Source: an uncultured Eubacterium sp.
GTDB lineage: Bacteria; Bacillota; Clostridia; Lachnospirales; Lachnospiraceae
Reading direction: 5' to 3'
Assembly (NCBI GenBank): GCA_934316925.1
Contig: CAKREC010000059.1
Coordinates: 1 to 9,889, forward strand
DNA length: 9,889 bases
This document shows, one piece after another, positions 1-7,304 of this stretch. The stretch's first letter is position 1, and each line of letters starts with the position of its first letter. Below the pieces are notes generated by a model. The model saw only the letters and a list, made by a program, of their open reading frames with translations, did not search any database and was not told where the DNA came from. The position numbers were made by a program, and so were the translations under genes.

Positions 1-77
1 AATATTTATCCCTAATTATTTTGAATTTCATGCAAAATACGCTCACGCTGATGAAGGGTGATAAGGTTGTCGAGCTG
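1..77 (-). repeat. Left copy of a 77-bp perfect inverted repeat
   Basis: The first 77 bases are the exact reverse complement of 8340-8416, covering the last codons of both silent hsdS blocks plus 11 bases after their stop codons. Identity stops at base 78 against 8339. Since it reaches base 1, the repeat may extend beyond the window. It contains the 31-bp DNLITLHQRE block at 41-71. Confidence 0.95.
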
Positions 78-647
78 GCGAATAAACGCCCCGATTTGTT
101 TTTGCTCTGCAACATCTTTAGGTATAGAAAGGTCTATGTCAAAGAAATCTTCAGCAGAAATATTGAGTAGTCCGTGATTTCTTGCGCCCTCGGCAGCTCT
201 CTCAGCAACACCCTTATGCCACCTATCTGTATCGAAGAAAACGGTCAGAAAATCCGAGTCAATCTGCTGCTCTTTTTTCGGAGAAAAAACGATGTAAAGC
301 GTTGATAATACGCCTTTTTCATATAGATCAAGCCTTTTGACCGCACCAAATGGATAGCCGTCAGAGGTACTCTTATTGTAGGCAAATTCGCCATTCAACA
401 CCAAGTAATAGTTGCTCACATCCCGGCTCGCAACACGGTTGTTAAAGTATGTGATTTGGTCAACCAAACCATATTGTGCCGAGATAGTTAGCGGAAGTGT
501 GGATTCGTTATTTGTATTTTTGCGAACGACCCTATCAACAAGTTCTCCGAGCTTACGCTGTTCCCAAGAAAAGCAAAAGAGCCGAGAAAAGCCTCGGCTC
601 TTAAAATACTTACGCTTGGGTTGTGGTTTACGGCTTGCTGATTTCAT
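12..647 (-). CDS. hsdS: Silent one-TRD hsdS block (TRD D) downstream of hsdR
   Basis: Specificity-subunit fragment of a type I R-M system, 211 residues if read from the ATG inside the end of hsdR. Only the part from about base 573 leftwards looks like HsdS: FSWEQRKLGE, then one TRD (GLLNISAEDF is alignable to GLLNISFDEY of the expressed copy), then the conserved QLDNLITLHQRE helix and a short tail ending HEIQNN. The first 25 or so residues are a read-through of the region after hsdR, including the terminator hairpin at 577-602, so they are probably not real protein. The block overlaps the hsdR stop by 20 bases but is cut off from its transcript by that terminator. It lacks the usual HsdS N-terminus (compare RFAGFTDAWEQRK in the expressed copy). 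I infer a stored TRD that is expressed only after recombination into the hsdM-linked position. Translation from the 647 ATG cannot be excluded. Confidence 0.75.
   Translation of the reverse strand: MKSASRKPQPKRKYFKSRGFSRLFCFSWEQRKLGELVDRVVRKNTNNESTLPLTISAQYGLVDQITYFNNRVASRDVSNYYLVLNGEFAYNKSTSDGYPFGAVKRLDLYEKGVLSTLYIVFSPKKEQQIDSDFLTVFFDTDRWHKGVAERAAEGARNHGLLNISAEDFFDIDLSIPKDVAEQKQIGAFIRQLDNLITLHQRERILHEIQNN
552..568 (-). repeat. WEQRK recombination-type repeat, copy 1 (5' end of TRD D)
   Basis: CTTGGGAACAGCGTAAG, identical to the copies at 4346-4362 (-), 7315-7331 (+) and 7891-7907 (+). It marks the 5' edge of each TRD. Its leader (TTTTGCTTTT) resembles the leader of the 7315 copy (TTTTGGCTTTTT), although both lie outside intact genes. 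Confidence 0.9.
577..602 (-). terminator. Intrinsic terminator of the R-M operon after hsdR
   Basis: On the minus strand, AAGAGCCGAG and CTCGGCTCTT form a perfect 10-bp stem around a 6-base loop. The run TTTTGCTTTTCTT follows at the 3' side. It starts 25 bases after the hsdR stop codon and just before the WEQRK repeat of the downstream silent hsdS block, so it separates that block from the operon transcript. Confidence 0.85.
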
Positions 648-3600
648 GACCGCCGCTAAGGATAAATTCTCTGAGCGTTTTATTCAAACGGATCCGGACA
701 AGGGGAAGTGCCAGACTGTCACCGAAAAAGGCTTTTGCTTTTTCAATATCAGCTGTCTTTACCAAATTGTCAAGTCGTCCGAATTCATTGATGTTGGTTT
801 CATCAACTTTGACTGCCATCATTTTTCTGAGCATATCCTCATCAAGACCAAAAGTATCGGCAAACCTGTGAATCTGATCATCTTTTGCACGAGTCATATA
901 TTCGTTGATGTAATCACGAAGGCTCTTTCCGGGTTCAATGATGACATCACCAGCCTCAATATCGCGTAAGAAAATGTTAGCAAACTTTTGCTCCTCTTGA
1001 GTCAAGGAAGCAAAAGTATTATGCAATTCCTGGCTTGCTTTTTCAACATCTGCAGGATCACCAACAGACAATGCCTTACGATACTTTTCAAATCTCGAGT
1101 TCATATAGTCAGCATCGATATCGTCCGTGTCAATTGTTGTGATATATCCATCAATATCATACGGCAAATCTTCGCCATCCGGTGAGGGCTTTGGAGATGG
1201 GGGATCATCCGGTCCGGGTGATGAAAGTTCCTTATAACGCAGAACAAGAATCATGTATGTACGACGATCCATCATTGGCGAAAATGTTTCGACTTCGCCT
1301 GTTTCTTCGTCGATGATATTGTATTCGCTACACTCCCAAACGAATCCCTGTACTTTTGCAGACTCCAAGAAAGAATTGAATTCGCGGAAGAGCTTTGCGA
1401 ACTTCTTGCGCTCCTCCACAGTTCCGGGGAGTTTTTCAAAATTCGTAACGTCCGCAGCTTCGAACAGATTTTTGATCTGTGTATACACCGCATTCATGCC
1501 TTCGATATTCTTGTCGAGCTTGCACACAAACATTCCAAGGGGTTTATCACCCGAATAGAGTTTGACTGCATTCTTGATATTTTGTTCCATCGTAAACGGA
1601 GCGCGGTAATACTTGATGGTGCCAAAAGGTTTGTCCTCTCCAAACAGACGATTGGTTCTTGAAAAAGCCTGGATGATATTTTCATAACGCAGTATTTTGT
1701 CAAGGTACAAAGCATTCAACCACTTGGAATCATAGCCGGTTAGCATCTGATCAACAACGATGAGCAAATCAATCTGATCGTTTGGTGAATAGGCAATGCG
1801 TTCATAAGGCTTTTTGTGTGCCAAGCGGTACTGAATATCTTTTTTCATCTTTGCATAGGTCGGAATTGTAAAGGTTTGTTTGTATCTTGCGTTATAATCC
1901 TCGATGATTTCTTTTAACGCATCCTCTTTTACAATACCTTTACCGTTATTGTCGATGCTGGAATCAAACAGAGCGGTAACCTTAATATTCGGTACGAACT
2001 TTTTGAAAAGTCTGTAGTATTCTACTGCTTCGGGAATGCTTGCGGTAGCAAGTAACCCATGGAATTTGTAGTTGTGGCTGATGGATATCCAGTTGTCGCA
2101 GATATCCTGGATCACCATTTTTCGATGTTCTTCGGTGCGGTATTGTCCGCTTTCAAGAAGGAAATCTTCAATTCCGCGCACGCGCTTACCGGTTTCATCG
2201 ATATAGCCCGCCATCGGAGCATCTTTCATGTAGTAATAATAGGTCTTCTGTTTTGCGGGATTGCCAAATACCTCACCGACAGAAGTTGCCTTAGCTTGTT
2301 CTAACGCAACTGCTTCGCGCACGTCCTTTTCTTTAAAAGTCAAAACTTTGCTTGGATCAAAGCCAAGGACATTTTTGTCGCGTATGCCATCAGCAATGCT
2401 GTAACGATGCAGCTCATTGCCGAACACATCTGAGGTTGTGCATCCTTTTTTTGTGTTTTCAAGTTGAATCGGAGTGCCTGTAAAGCCAAAGAACATCGCT
2501 TTGGGGAAGGTTTCTTTCACGGCGCGCATCATATCGCCAAATGTATCGCGGTGACACTCATCAACAATAAAAACTACACGTTTGGCAGAAATCGCATCAA
2601 TGTCGGCTTGCTTCAAGCCACTTTCTGCATCATCACGGAGGTTGCTCATTTTTTGAATTGAGGTCACTATCAGTGTGTTTGCAGTATCGTTGCTTTTCAT
2701 TTTGGAAATCAGCACAGTGGTGTCCTCGGTTTCCTGAATGGAATCGGTGGCTTCTGCAAAGCCGCGATATTCTCGCGCACTTTGCGTTCCGAGTTCAATT
2801 CGGTCTATCAGGAAGACAACCTTGTCAGCATCTTTTGAGTTTGCAATCAACTGTGCTGACTTGAACGAGGTCATGGTCTTTCCCGAACCGGTTGTATGCC
2901 ATACATAACCACCAAGCTGATTGCCATACTCCCATTTGTTCTTGGCAACGGTATCGGAGATCTTATTAGCCGCATAGTACTGATACGAACGCATGACTTT
3001 CAGAATGCCGTCAGAGTCATCAGCAACCGTATAGAAGCCGATAAGCTGATGCGCCATAGGAATGGACAGAAAAGAGGACGCCAACCGCTTCCAGTCATTG
3101 ATTGGTTCGTTGTTGAAGTCAGCCCAATGGAAATAGAACAGCGGATTGAATTTGCCGTCCGGTCCGGGATTGGCAAAATACACTGCCTCCTCCGGGTTCA
3201 TTGCAACAAACACCTGAACCAAAGCAAACAGTCCGGTAAATACTCCTTCATGAGAGTATTTTTCAATTTGGTTATATGCCTGTGAGATTGGAATTCCGGT
3301 CTTTTTCAATTCGACATGAATCAGCGGCATACCATTGATCAAAAGCATGAAGTCTCCTCTTCGGTCAGGAAGCATGGAGGATTTAGCCGTGAACTTCGGC
3401 TGCCTTGCTATTTGATAACGGCTTTGACCTGCGGCAATTTCCTGTCGGTCATAGATTTTCAAGGACACCTCTTTACCGAAATGTGCCTTGTCGTCTGGAT
3501 TGTCACGCTTGATGGAAACACTCCTGCCGTTGATAAATCCATTCAGACGGAGCGGGGTATGCAGTTCGTTGATCTGCTCGAGAATCTGTCCCATCTCACC

Positions 3601-3783
3601 CTCTGTAAGAGGATAGTCGTTGAGGCGGTCTATGCTCCGATTGTTTTCAAAGAGGATGTTTGCCCAGTTTTGAAGGAGGTCTTTTTCGGTTTTATACTCA
3701 AGAACGGTTTTCTCCCAACCGCAAGAAGTTGTCAGTACTTGTATGAGGGCATCCTCGAAATCTGACTCCTTATTGAAAGCCAT
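628..3783 (-). CDS. hsdR: Type I restriction endonuclease subunit R (HsdR)
   Basis: Motor and nuclease subunit of a type I R-M complex (R2M2S): it translocates DNA with ATP and cuts at a distance from unmethylated sites. Length is 1051 residues, normal for the family. A PD-(D/E)xK nuclease sits near the N-terminus (GDF at about D144, then VELKK with E158 and K160). It is followed by SF2 helicase motifs: Walker A HTTGSGKT near 296-303, DECH near 408-411, FTGTP near 434-438, and motif VI (IIQAFSRTNR) near 703-712. A Pro/Ser/Asp-rich linker lies near 854-874. I chose the ATG at 3781-3783, which has GGAAAGG (3791-3797) 7 bases upstream. A TTG seven codons earlier lacks such a site. The start overlaps the end of hsdS by 14 bases, suggesting translational coupling. 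No separate promoter is evident, so hsdR depends on the hsdM promoter in this orientation. Confidence 0.97.
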   Translation of the reverse strand: MAFNKESDFEDALIQVLTTSCGWEKTVLEYKTEKDLLQNWANILFENNRSIDRLNDYPLTEGEMGQILEQINELHTPLRLNGFINGRSVSIKRDNPDDKAHFGKEVSLKIYDRQEIAAGQSRYQIARQPKFTAKSSMLPDRRGDFMLLINGMPLIHVELKKTGIPISQAYNQIEKYSHEGVFTGLFALVQVFVAMNPEEAVYFANPGPDGKFNPLFYFHWADFNNEPINDWKRLASSFLSIPMAHQLIGFYTVADDSDGILKVMRSYQYYAANKISDTVAKNKWEYGNQLGGYVWHTTGSGKTMTSFKSAQLIANSKDADKVVFLIDRIELGTQSAREYRGFAEATDSIQETEDTTVLISKMKSNDTANTLIVTSIQKMSNLRDDAESGLKQADIDAISAKRVVFIVDECHRDTFGDMMRAVKETFPKAMFFGFTGTPIQLENTKKGCTTSDVFGNELHRYSIADGIRDKNVLGFDPSKVLTFKEKDVREAVALEQAKATSVGEVFGNPAKQKTYYYYMKDAPMAGYIDETGKRVRGIEDFLLESGQYRTEEHRKMVIQDICDNWISISHNYKFHGLLATASIPEAVEYYRLFKKFVPNIKVTALFDSSIDNNGKGIVKEDALKEIIEDYNARYKQTFTIPTYAKMKKDIQYRLAHKKPYERIAYSPNDQIDLLIVVDQMLTGYDSKWLNALYLDKILRYENIIQAFSRTNRLFGEDKPFGTIKYYRAPFTMEQNIKNAVKLYSGDKPLGMFVCKLDKNIEGMNAVYTQIKNLFEAADVTNFEKLPGTVEERKKFAKLFREFNSFLESAKVQGFVWECSEYNIIDEETGEVETFSPMMDRRTYMILVLRYKELSSPGPDDPPSPKPSPDGEDLPYDIDGYITTIDTDDIDADYMNSRFEKYRKALSVGDPADVEKASQELHNTFASLTQEEQKFANIFLRDIEAGDVIIEPGKSLRDYINEYMTRAKDDQIHRFADTFGLDEDMLRKMMAVKVDETNINEFGRLDNLVKTADIEKAKAFFGDSLALPLVRIRLNKTLREFILSGGHEISKP

Positions 3784-4414
3784 AATAAGTCCTTTCCGCC
3801 TCAAAAATTCGCTTTTTCAGGCTGTTTTTTATGATATTTCCGGTGATTTGCTCACGCTGATGAAGGGTGATAAGGTTGTCAAGATGGCGAAAGAAGTCGG
3901 CTATACGGTCTTGTTCCTCGGTACCGGGCAATAAGACTGACACGGAAGTGTATTCATCAAACGAAATGTTTAGCAAGCCGTCCATTCTTGCACCGGATGA
4001 TACAATCTTGCGAAGTTGGTTTTCAATCTCAGCACCATTTAACTCTATTGACATAAACTCCGCATTTTGATTTTCAGCAGAAAAGCAGTGATAAACAAAA
4101 GGAATACGGGCATTTTCTGCTGTTGTCAATGCAAAACAAGAACCGTATGGACGCAACTTGGAAGCCCCGTGATTGTACGCAAGCTCACCTTTTTTGAGAA
4201 GAATATACTTCTTCAAACTTTCTCCGGCGTTATTAAAAGCATATCTTTCAGATTGCTCAATGAAGCCATTGTTTGCCGTAATCATCATTATGGGTGCTTC
4301 CGATTCGGGGTCATTACGGGTTATTTCTTTGACTACATCACCCAGCTTACGCTGTTCCCAAGCATCTGTGAAACCGGCAAATCTGATAGCCGGTTTATTC
4401 ATTCCGTCAGCCAT
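3770..4414 (-). CDS. hsdS: Expressed HsdS specificity subunit, half-size with a single TRD (TRD C)
   Basis: DNA-recognition subunit placed between hsdM and hsdR, so this is the copy in the expression position. It has 214 residues, against roughly 380-450 for ordinary two-TRD HsdS. Order: N-terminal KPAIRFAGFTDAWEQRKLGD, one TRD, the conserved LDNLITLHQRE helix, and a C-terminal helix (NIIKNSLKKRIFEAERT). It reads directly into the hsdR start, so there is no room for a second TRD and no sign of a frameshifted one. I chose the ATG at 4412-4414, which has GGAGG (4423-4427) 8 bases upstream and follows the hsdM stop by one base. A GTG at 4421-4423 overlaps the ribosome-binding site and is less likely. 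Truncated HsdS proteins of type IC systems are known to work as dimers reading palindromic sites, so a homodimer is plausible here. The WEQRK and LITLHQRE codons carry the repeats shared with the silent blocks. Confidence 0.93.
   Translation of the reverse strand: MADGMNKPAIRFAGFTDAWEQRKLGDVVKEITRNDPESEAPIMMITANNGFIEQSERYAFNNAGESLKKYILLKKGELAYNHGASKLRPYGSCFALTTAENARIPFVYHCFSAENQNAEFMSIELNGAEIENQLRKIVSSGARMDGLLNISFDEYTSVSVLLPGTEEQDRIADFFRHLDNLITLHQREQITGNIIKNSLKKRIFEAERTYYGFQ
3850..3880 (-). repeat. 31-bp DNLITLHQRE repeat in the expressed hsdS
   Basis: The 31-base block from GACAACCTT to CAGCGTGAGC is identical here, at 41-71 (-) and at 8346-8376 (+). It marks the 3' edge of each TRD. Bases on either side differ from the other copies, so the expressed gene has its own C-terminal tail. 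Confidence 0.92.
4346..4362 (-). repeat. WEQRK repeat, copy 2 (expressed hsdS)
   Basis: The 17-base block in the expressed gene, preceded by the only proper hsdS N-terminus in the window (RFAGFTDA). It is inverted relative to the plus-strand copies, so recombination with either would flip the intervening hsdM, regulator and promoter. Confidence 0.9.
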
Positions 4415-4415
4415 T

Positions 4416-6971
4416 TTATTCACCTCCGAGCAGTTTCTTCAGTTCGAGAAGTCCCTGCATATCGAAGTCGCTACCGGTTAACTGGTCAATCATTGCGGTC
4501 AAAGAAGCCTCAGTGTCAGCAATTTCTTTCTCAACATCTTCAAATGTGGTCTGGTACTTTTTCGCCAATGCTTCCAACTTAGCTGTCAGTGTGTCGACAA
4601 TCCGCAGAGGAAGGGCTGAAATCTCGGTTACCATTGGTTCAATCCATTTCTTAGAGAGCAACGCTAATGCATCCTCTTCACTCATAGATTCAATTGTTTT
4701 CTTGGTTGTGATCTGAAGACTTGCAGTATTATCTTTGATATTCTTTTTCAAAGACTTTTCTTCGTTTACCAAGGTATCAACCTTTTTGAGTATAGCGAGA
4801 ACTTCCGGCTCTTCGTCTTTGGCTTTGAGAGCTTTCTTAACAGCAGCCGGAACAAATGCAGTGCTGTCGTCATTGACAAAGTCTTTGGATTTTTCGTCTT
4901 CAGGCAGTTCCTCGAGAAGGGAGTCAAAGTCGGAAGTAATAGCAGCCAAACGATCTTCAGCCGACTTTAGCGCGGTAACATCATCTGACAGAAGCTCTTT
5001 CTGAACCAGTTCAAACGGCAGAATACGACCGATCCAACCTTCCTGTACCTCGGTTTCTTTGTTGTCCTTTTTCTTGACCACCATATTGGGGTCAACAACC
5101 GTAATGGACTTGGCACCTTCGGTTTGGATAATTTCAAGGTCTACGGCGATTTTTGCCCAGTTCTGATCAAGAATCTGATATGCCTCATAAGGATCAACCA
5201 ATGGAACATCTGAAAGCCGCTTGAAAAGTTCCATAGCAATCGTGTTTTCCTCTTTGGAAACCGGTATGTGTTCCATATCCGCAATCAGCTCTTGGCGCAG
5301 ATAGTCCGCGAAATCGCCAAACTCGGTCTTAAATTTGCTTTCAAATGCTTCTGTATCGGCATGAGAAAGAATAAATGCTTTGATATCATCAGGAGCAAAC
5401 AGCAAATATCCTGCGTTCTTTTTGGAAAACAAGGAGTCTTTCAGCGTCGGGAAAGCTGTCCAGTACTCTGCGAGATCTTCAACCTCACTGACTGGAACAC
5501 CTCCATACATGGAAGCATAGATATCCCAACTTTCCGCTTTTTCAGACGAGTCCACATAGCGCGGAATATTCAGATTGTAATCATTTTTCCGGACTTCATC
5601 GCGGGAAACAACACGGGAATATTTAGCGATAGTTTTGCGTCCGGTTACGGTATCAACGATTCGTTTGATGTCCGATGCACGGAGCTTGTTATTCTTGCCA
5701 ACCTTTTCAAAGCCCTTAGAAGCATCGATAATCAGGACGTCTGTGTTCACCCTTTTTTGTTTCAGCACCATAATAATCGTGGGTATACCGGTGCCGAAGA
5801 AAATGTTAGCAGGCAGACCGATGATCGTGTCAATTTTATTATTTTCAATCAGGTGTTTGCGAATTTCGCCTTCCTCGCCACCACGGAAAAGAACGCCGTG
5901 AGGGAGAACAATAGTCATAATGCCATCCGGCTTGATATGATAAAGATCGTGCAAAAGGAAAGCATAGTCGGCTTTTCCTTTCGGAGCGAGTCCGTACTCC
6001 TTGTAACGGGGTTCATTTTCTTTGTCCTGCGGGTTCCAGTTCTGCGAATAAGGCGGGTTTGAAACAACCGCATCCACATAAAGCGGATCATAGGTGCCGA
6101 CCGGGTCGCTTTCGTCAAAGTACGGCCAGTCGTCTTCCAATGTATCGCCATTTCTTGTTACGATATTTGACGGAAGGATTCCGCGCATGACAAGGTTCAT
6201 ACGGGTGAGGTTATATGTATTTTCTTTCAACTCCTGGGCGTAATACTTGATCTGATTGCCGTTGCCCATGTGTTTGGCAACGCTTTTGCCGATATTGATC
6301 AGCAAAGAACCGGATCCGCTGGTCGGGTCATATATTTTAATTTCCGTGCGATCCTTTAAGTGATCAGCTACGATTTCGGACATCAGAAGTGATACTTCAT
6401 GCGGGGTATAGAATTCTCCCGCTTTTTTGCCGGCATTTGCGGCGAAGTTGGAGATCAGATACTCATAGATGAAGCCGAGAACATCGTAGTCCTGCTTTCC
6501 GTCCATGGGGATGTCTTTGATGAGATGTATCAAATCGCTGATTGCCTTTGTCTGGCTTCCGGCACCGTCTCCAAGTTTGGAAAGACCGGTTTGCAGTGTG
6601 TCGAAGATCTTTTCAAAAACCTTTTTGTGAGTTGGGTTGATCAAACGGCTGAAAGCAGAAAGAGCATCACGGACATTGCCAACATTGAAATCCGAACCCT
6701 TGGCAAGCCATGTGGAAAACAAATTCTCATAAGCTATGAAGTAACCGATTTTATTCTGCACATCCGTAACGATTTCTGTTTGATCTTCTGTTACTGCTGG
6801 AAGATCAGCATCGGTAAAGCCAAGCTCTTTCAGATATTTAACCTCTTTATCGGAAAGAAATTTATAGAAAATGAAACCGAGAATATAATCCTTATATTCG
6901 TTTGCCTCAATTTTGGAACGCATTTTATTTGCGGATTCCCAAATTTTTGCCGCCAATTGCTGTTTGTTCAT
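4416..6971 (-). CDS. hsdM: Type I DNA adenine-N6 methyltransferase subunit M (HsdM), long form
   Basis: Methylates adenine at the site chosen by HsdS, using S-adenosylmethionine; M2S is an active methyltransferase and R2M2S restricts. Length is 851 residues. The N-terminal helical HsdM_N region (about 1-150, KDYILGFIFYKFLSDKE) is followed by the N6-adenine methylase domain, with motif I DPTSGSGSLL near 215-224 and catalytic NPPY at 305-308. Classical HsdM is near 500-530 residues. Here about 300 extra C-terminal residues are rich in Lys, Glu and Leu, and the last 150 look like coiled coil. Such long HsdM proteins occur in Firmicutes and the tail probably packs against HsdS. The ATG at 6969-6971 has AAGGAAGG (6981-6988) 9 bases upstream. 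It follows the XRE regulator by 22 bases and ends one base before hsdS, so the genes form one operon. Confidence 0.97.
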   Translation of the reverse strand: MNKQQLAAKIWESANKMRSKIEANEYKDYILGFIFYKFLSDKEVKYLKELGFTDADLPAVTEDQTEIVTDVQNKIGYFIAYENLFSTWLAKGSDFNVGNVRDALSAFSRLINPTHKKVFEKIFDTLQTGLSKLGDGAGSQTKAISDLIHLIKDIPMDGKQDYDVLGFIYEYLISNFAANAGKKAGEFYTPHEVSLLMSEIVADHLKDRTEIKIYDPTSGSGSLLINIGKSVAKHMGNGNQIKYYAQELKENTYNLTRMNLVMRGILPSNIVTRNGDTLEDDWPYFDESDPVGTYDPLYVDAVVSNPPYSQNWNPQDKENEPRYKEYGLAPKGKADYAFLLHDLYHIKPDGIMTIVLPHGVLFRGGEEGEIRKHLIENNKIDTIIGLPANIFFGTGIPTIIMVLKQKRVNTDVLIIDASKGFEKVGKNNKLRASDIKRIVDTVTGRKTIAKYSRVVSRDEVRKNDYNLNIPRYVDSSEKAESWDIYASMYGGVPVSEVEDLAEYWTAFPTLKDSLFSKKNAGYLLFAPDDIKAFILSHADTEAFESKFKTEFGDFADYLRQELIADMEHIPVSKEENTIAMELFKRLSDVPLVDPYEAYQILDQNWAKIAVDLEIIQTEGAKSITVVDPNMVVKKKDNKETEVQEGWIGRILPFELVQKELLSDDVTALKSAEDRLAAITSDFDSLLEELPEDEKSKDFVNDDSTAFVPAAVKKALKAKDEEPEVLAILKKVDTLVNEEKSLKKNIKDNTASLQITTKKTIESMSEEDALALLSKKWIEPMVTEISALPLRIVDTLTAKLEALAKKYQTTFEDVEKEIADTEASLTAMIDQLTGSDFDMQGLLELKKLLGGE

Positions 6972-6993
6972 GCGTGGCTACCTTCCTTTTTGA

Positions 6994-7230
6994 TTATTTT
7001 TTGTTTTTCGGCAAGTCTGAATTGATCAACGCCTTTTGTAAATTATCAATTGCTATATTGTTCTCATCACAGAAAGTCTTGATCTTTCTCATAGCCGCCA
7101 TTTTCGGAATCGTCTTTCCGGTTTCCCACCGATTAACGGTCGCAAAGGTTACAGAAAGCCTTTCCGCAAAGTCTCTTTGGGATAAAAGTGCTTTTTGGCG
7201 TATTATTTTTATTTCGTTCGCAACACTCAT
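6994..7230 (-). CDS. Small XRE-family regulator, probable controller of the R-M operon
   Basis: DNA-binding protein of 78 residues that is little more than a Cro/C1-type helix-turn-helix domain. The helix-turn-helix is at about residues 16-38 (LSQRDFAERL, then TVNRWETG), followed by two short helices and a Lys-rich end. The ATG at 7228-7230 has GAGGAG (7238-7243) 7 bases upstream; a GTG five codons earlier overlaps that site and is rejected. It is the first gene of the hsdM-hsdS-hsdR operon, 22 bases before hsdM. Position and size match controller (C) proteins of R-M systems, which regulate their own promoter and delay restriction. Three tandem 11-bp repeats over the promoter (7250-7282) are a likely binding site. 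The C-protein role is inferred from context; the fold is clear. Confidence 0.88.
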   Translation of the reverse strand: MSVANEIKIIRQKALLSQRDFAERLSVTFATVNRWETGKTIPKMAAMRKIKTFCDENNIAIDNLQKALINSDLPKNKK

Positions 7231-7249
7231 TATTCTGCTCCTCACGATT

Positions 7250-7282
7250 GTATATCAATAGTATAACACAAGTATATCAAAA
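7250..7282. promoter_or_regulatory. Candidate operator: three tandem 11-bp repeats
   Basis: On the plus strand, GTATATCAATA, GTATAACACAA and GTATATCAAAA follow each other without gaps. The first and third share GTATATCAA exactly, 22 bases apart. An 11-base period puts the copies on nearly the same face of the helix. They cover the -10 box and the whole spacer of the operon promoter, so a protein bound here would block RNA polymerase. The XRE regulator encoded just downstream is the obvious candidate, by inference only. Confidence 0.6.
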
Positions 7283-7288
7283 TTACAA
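7260..7288 (-). promoter_or_regulatory. Sigma-A promoter of the XRE-hsdM-hsdS-hsdR operon
   Basis: Read on the minus strand: -35 TTGTAA (7283-7288), a 17-base spacer, and -10 TATACT (7260-7265). Transcription would start near 7253, about 20 bases before the regulator's start codon. This is the only convincing promoter seen for the operon. It ends about 25 bases from the plus-strand silent hsdS block. Confidence 0.75.
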
Positions 7289-7304
7289 TAGCAAAACGAC
7301 ATTT

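Noticed and set aside
412..969. Plus-strand open frame of 185 codons antisense to hsdS/hsdR
   Set aside because: Shadow of two clear genes on the other strand; no family resemblance and no ribosome-binding site seen.
3770..4423. Expressed hsdS as a frameshifted remnant of a two-TRD gene
   Set aside because: The frame has an intact conserved N-terminus and C-terminal helix and runs straight into hsdR, leaving no second TRD sequence.
5268..6062. Plus-strand open frame of 264 codons antisense to hsdM
   Set aside because: Lies opposite the methyltransferase motifs of hsdM; its length follows from hsdM codon use.
6399..7025. Plus-strand open frame of 208 codons antisense to hsdM and the XRE gene
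   Set aside because: Antisense shadow spanning two real genes and their junction; Cys/Phe-rich composition typical of a non-coding frame.
7188..7304. N-terminal extension of the plus-strand hsdS frame
   Set aside because: It is antisense to the regulator and its promoter and has no HsdS homology; the stop-free stretch is chance.
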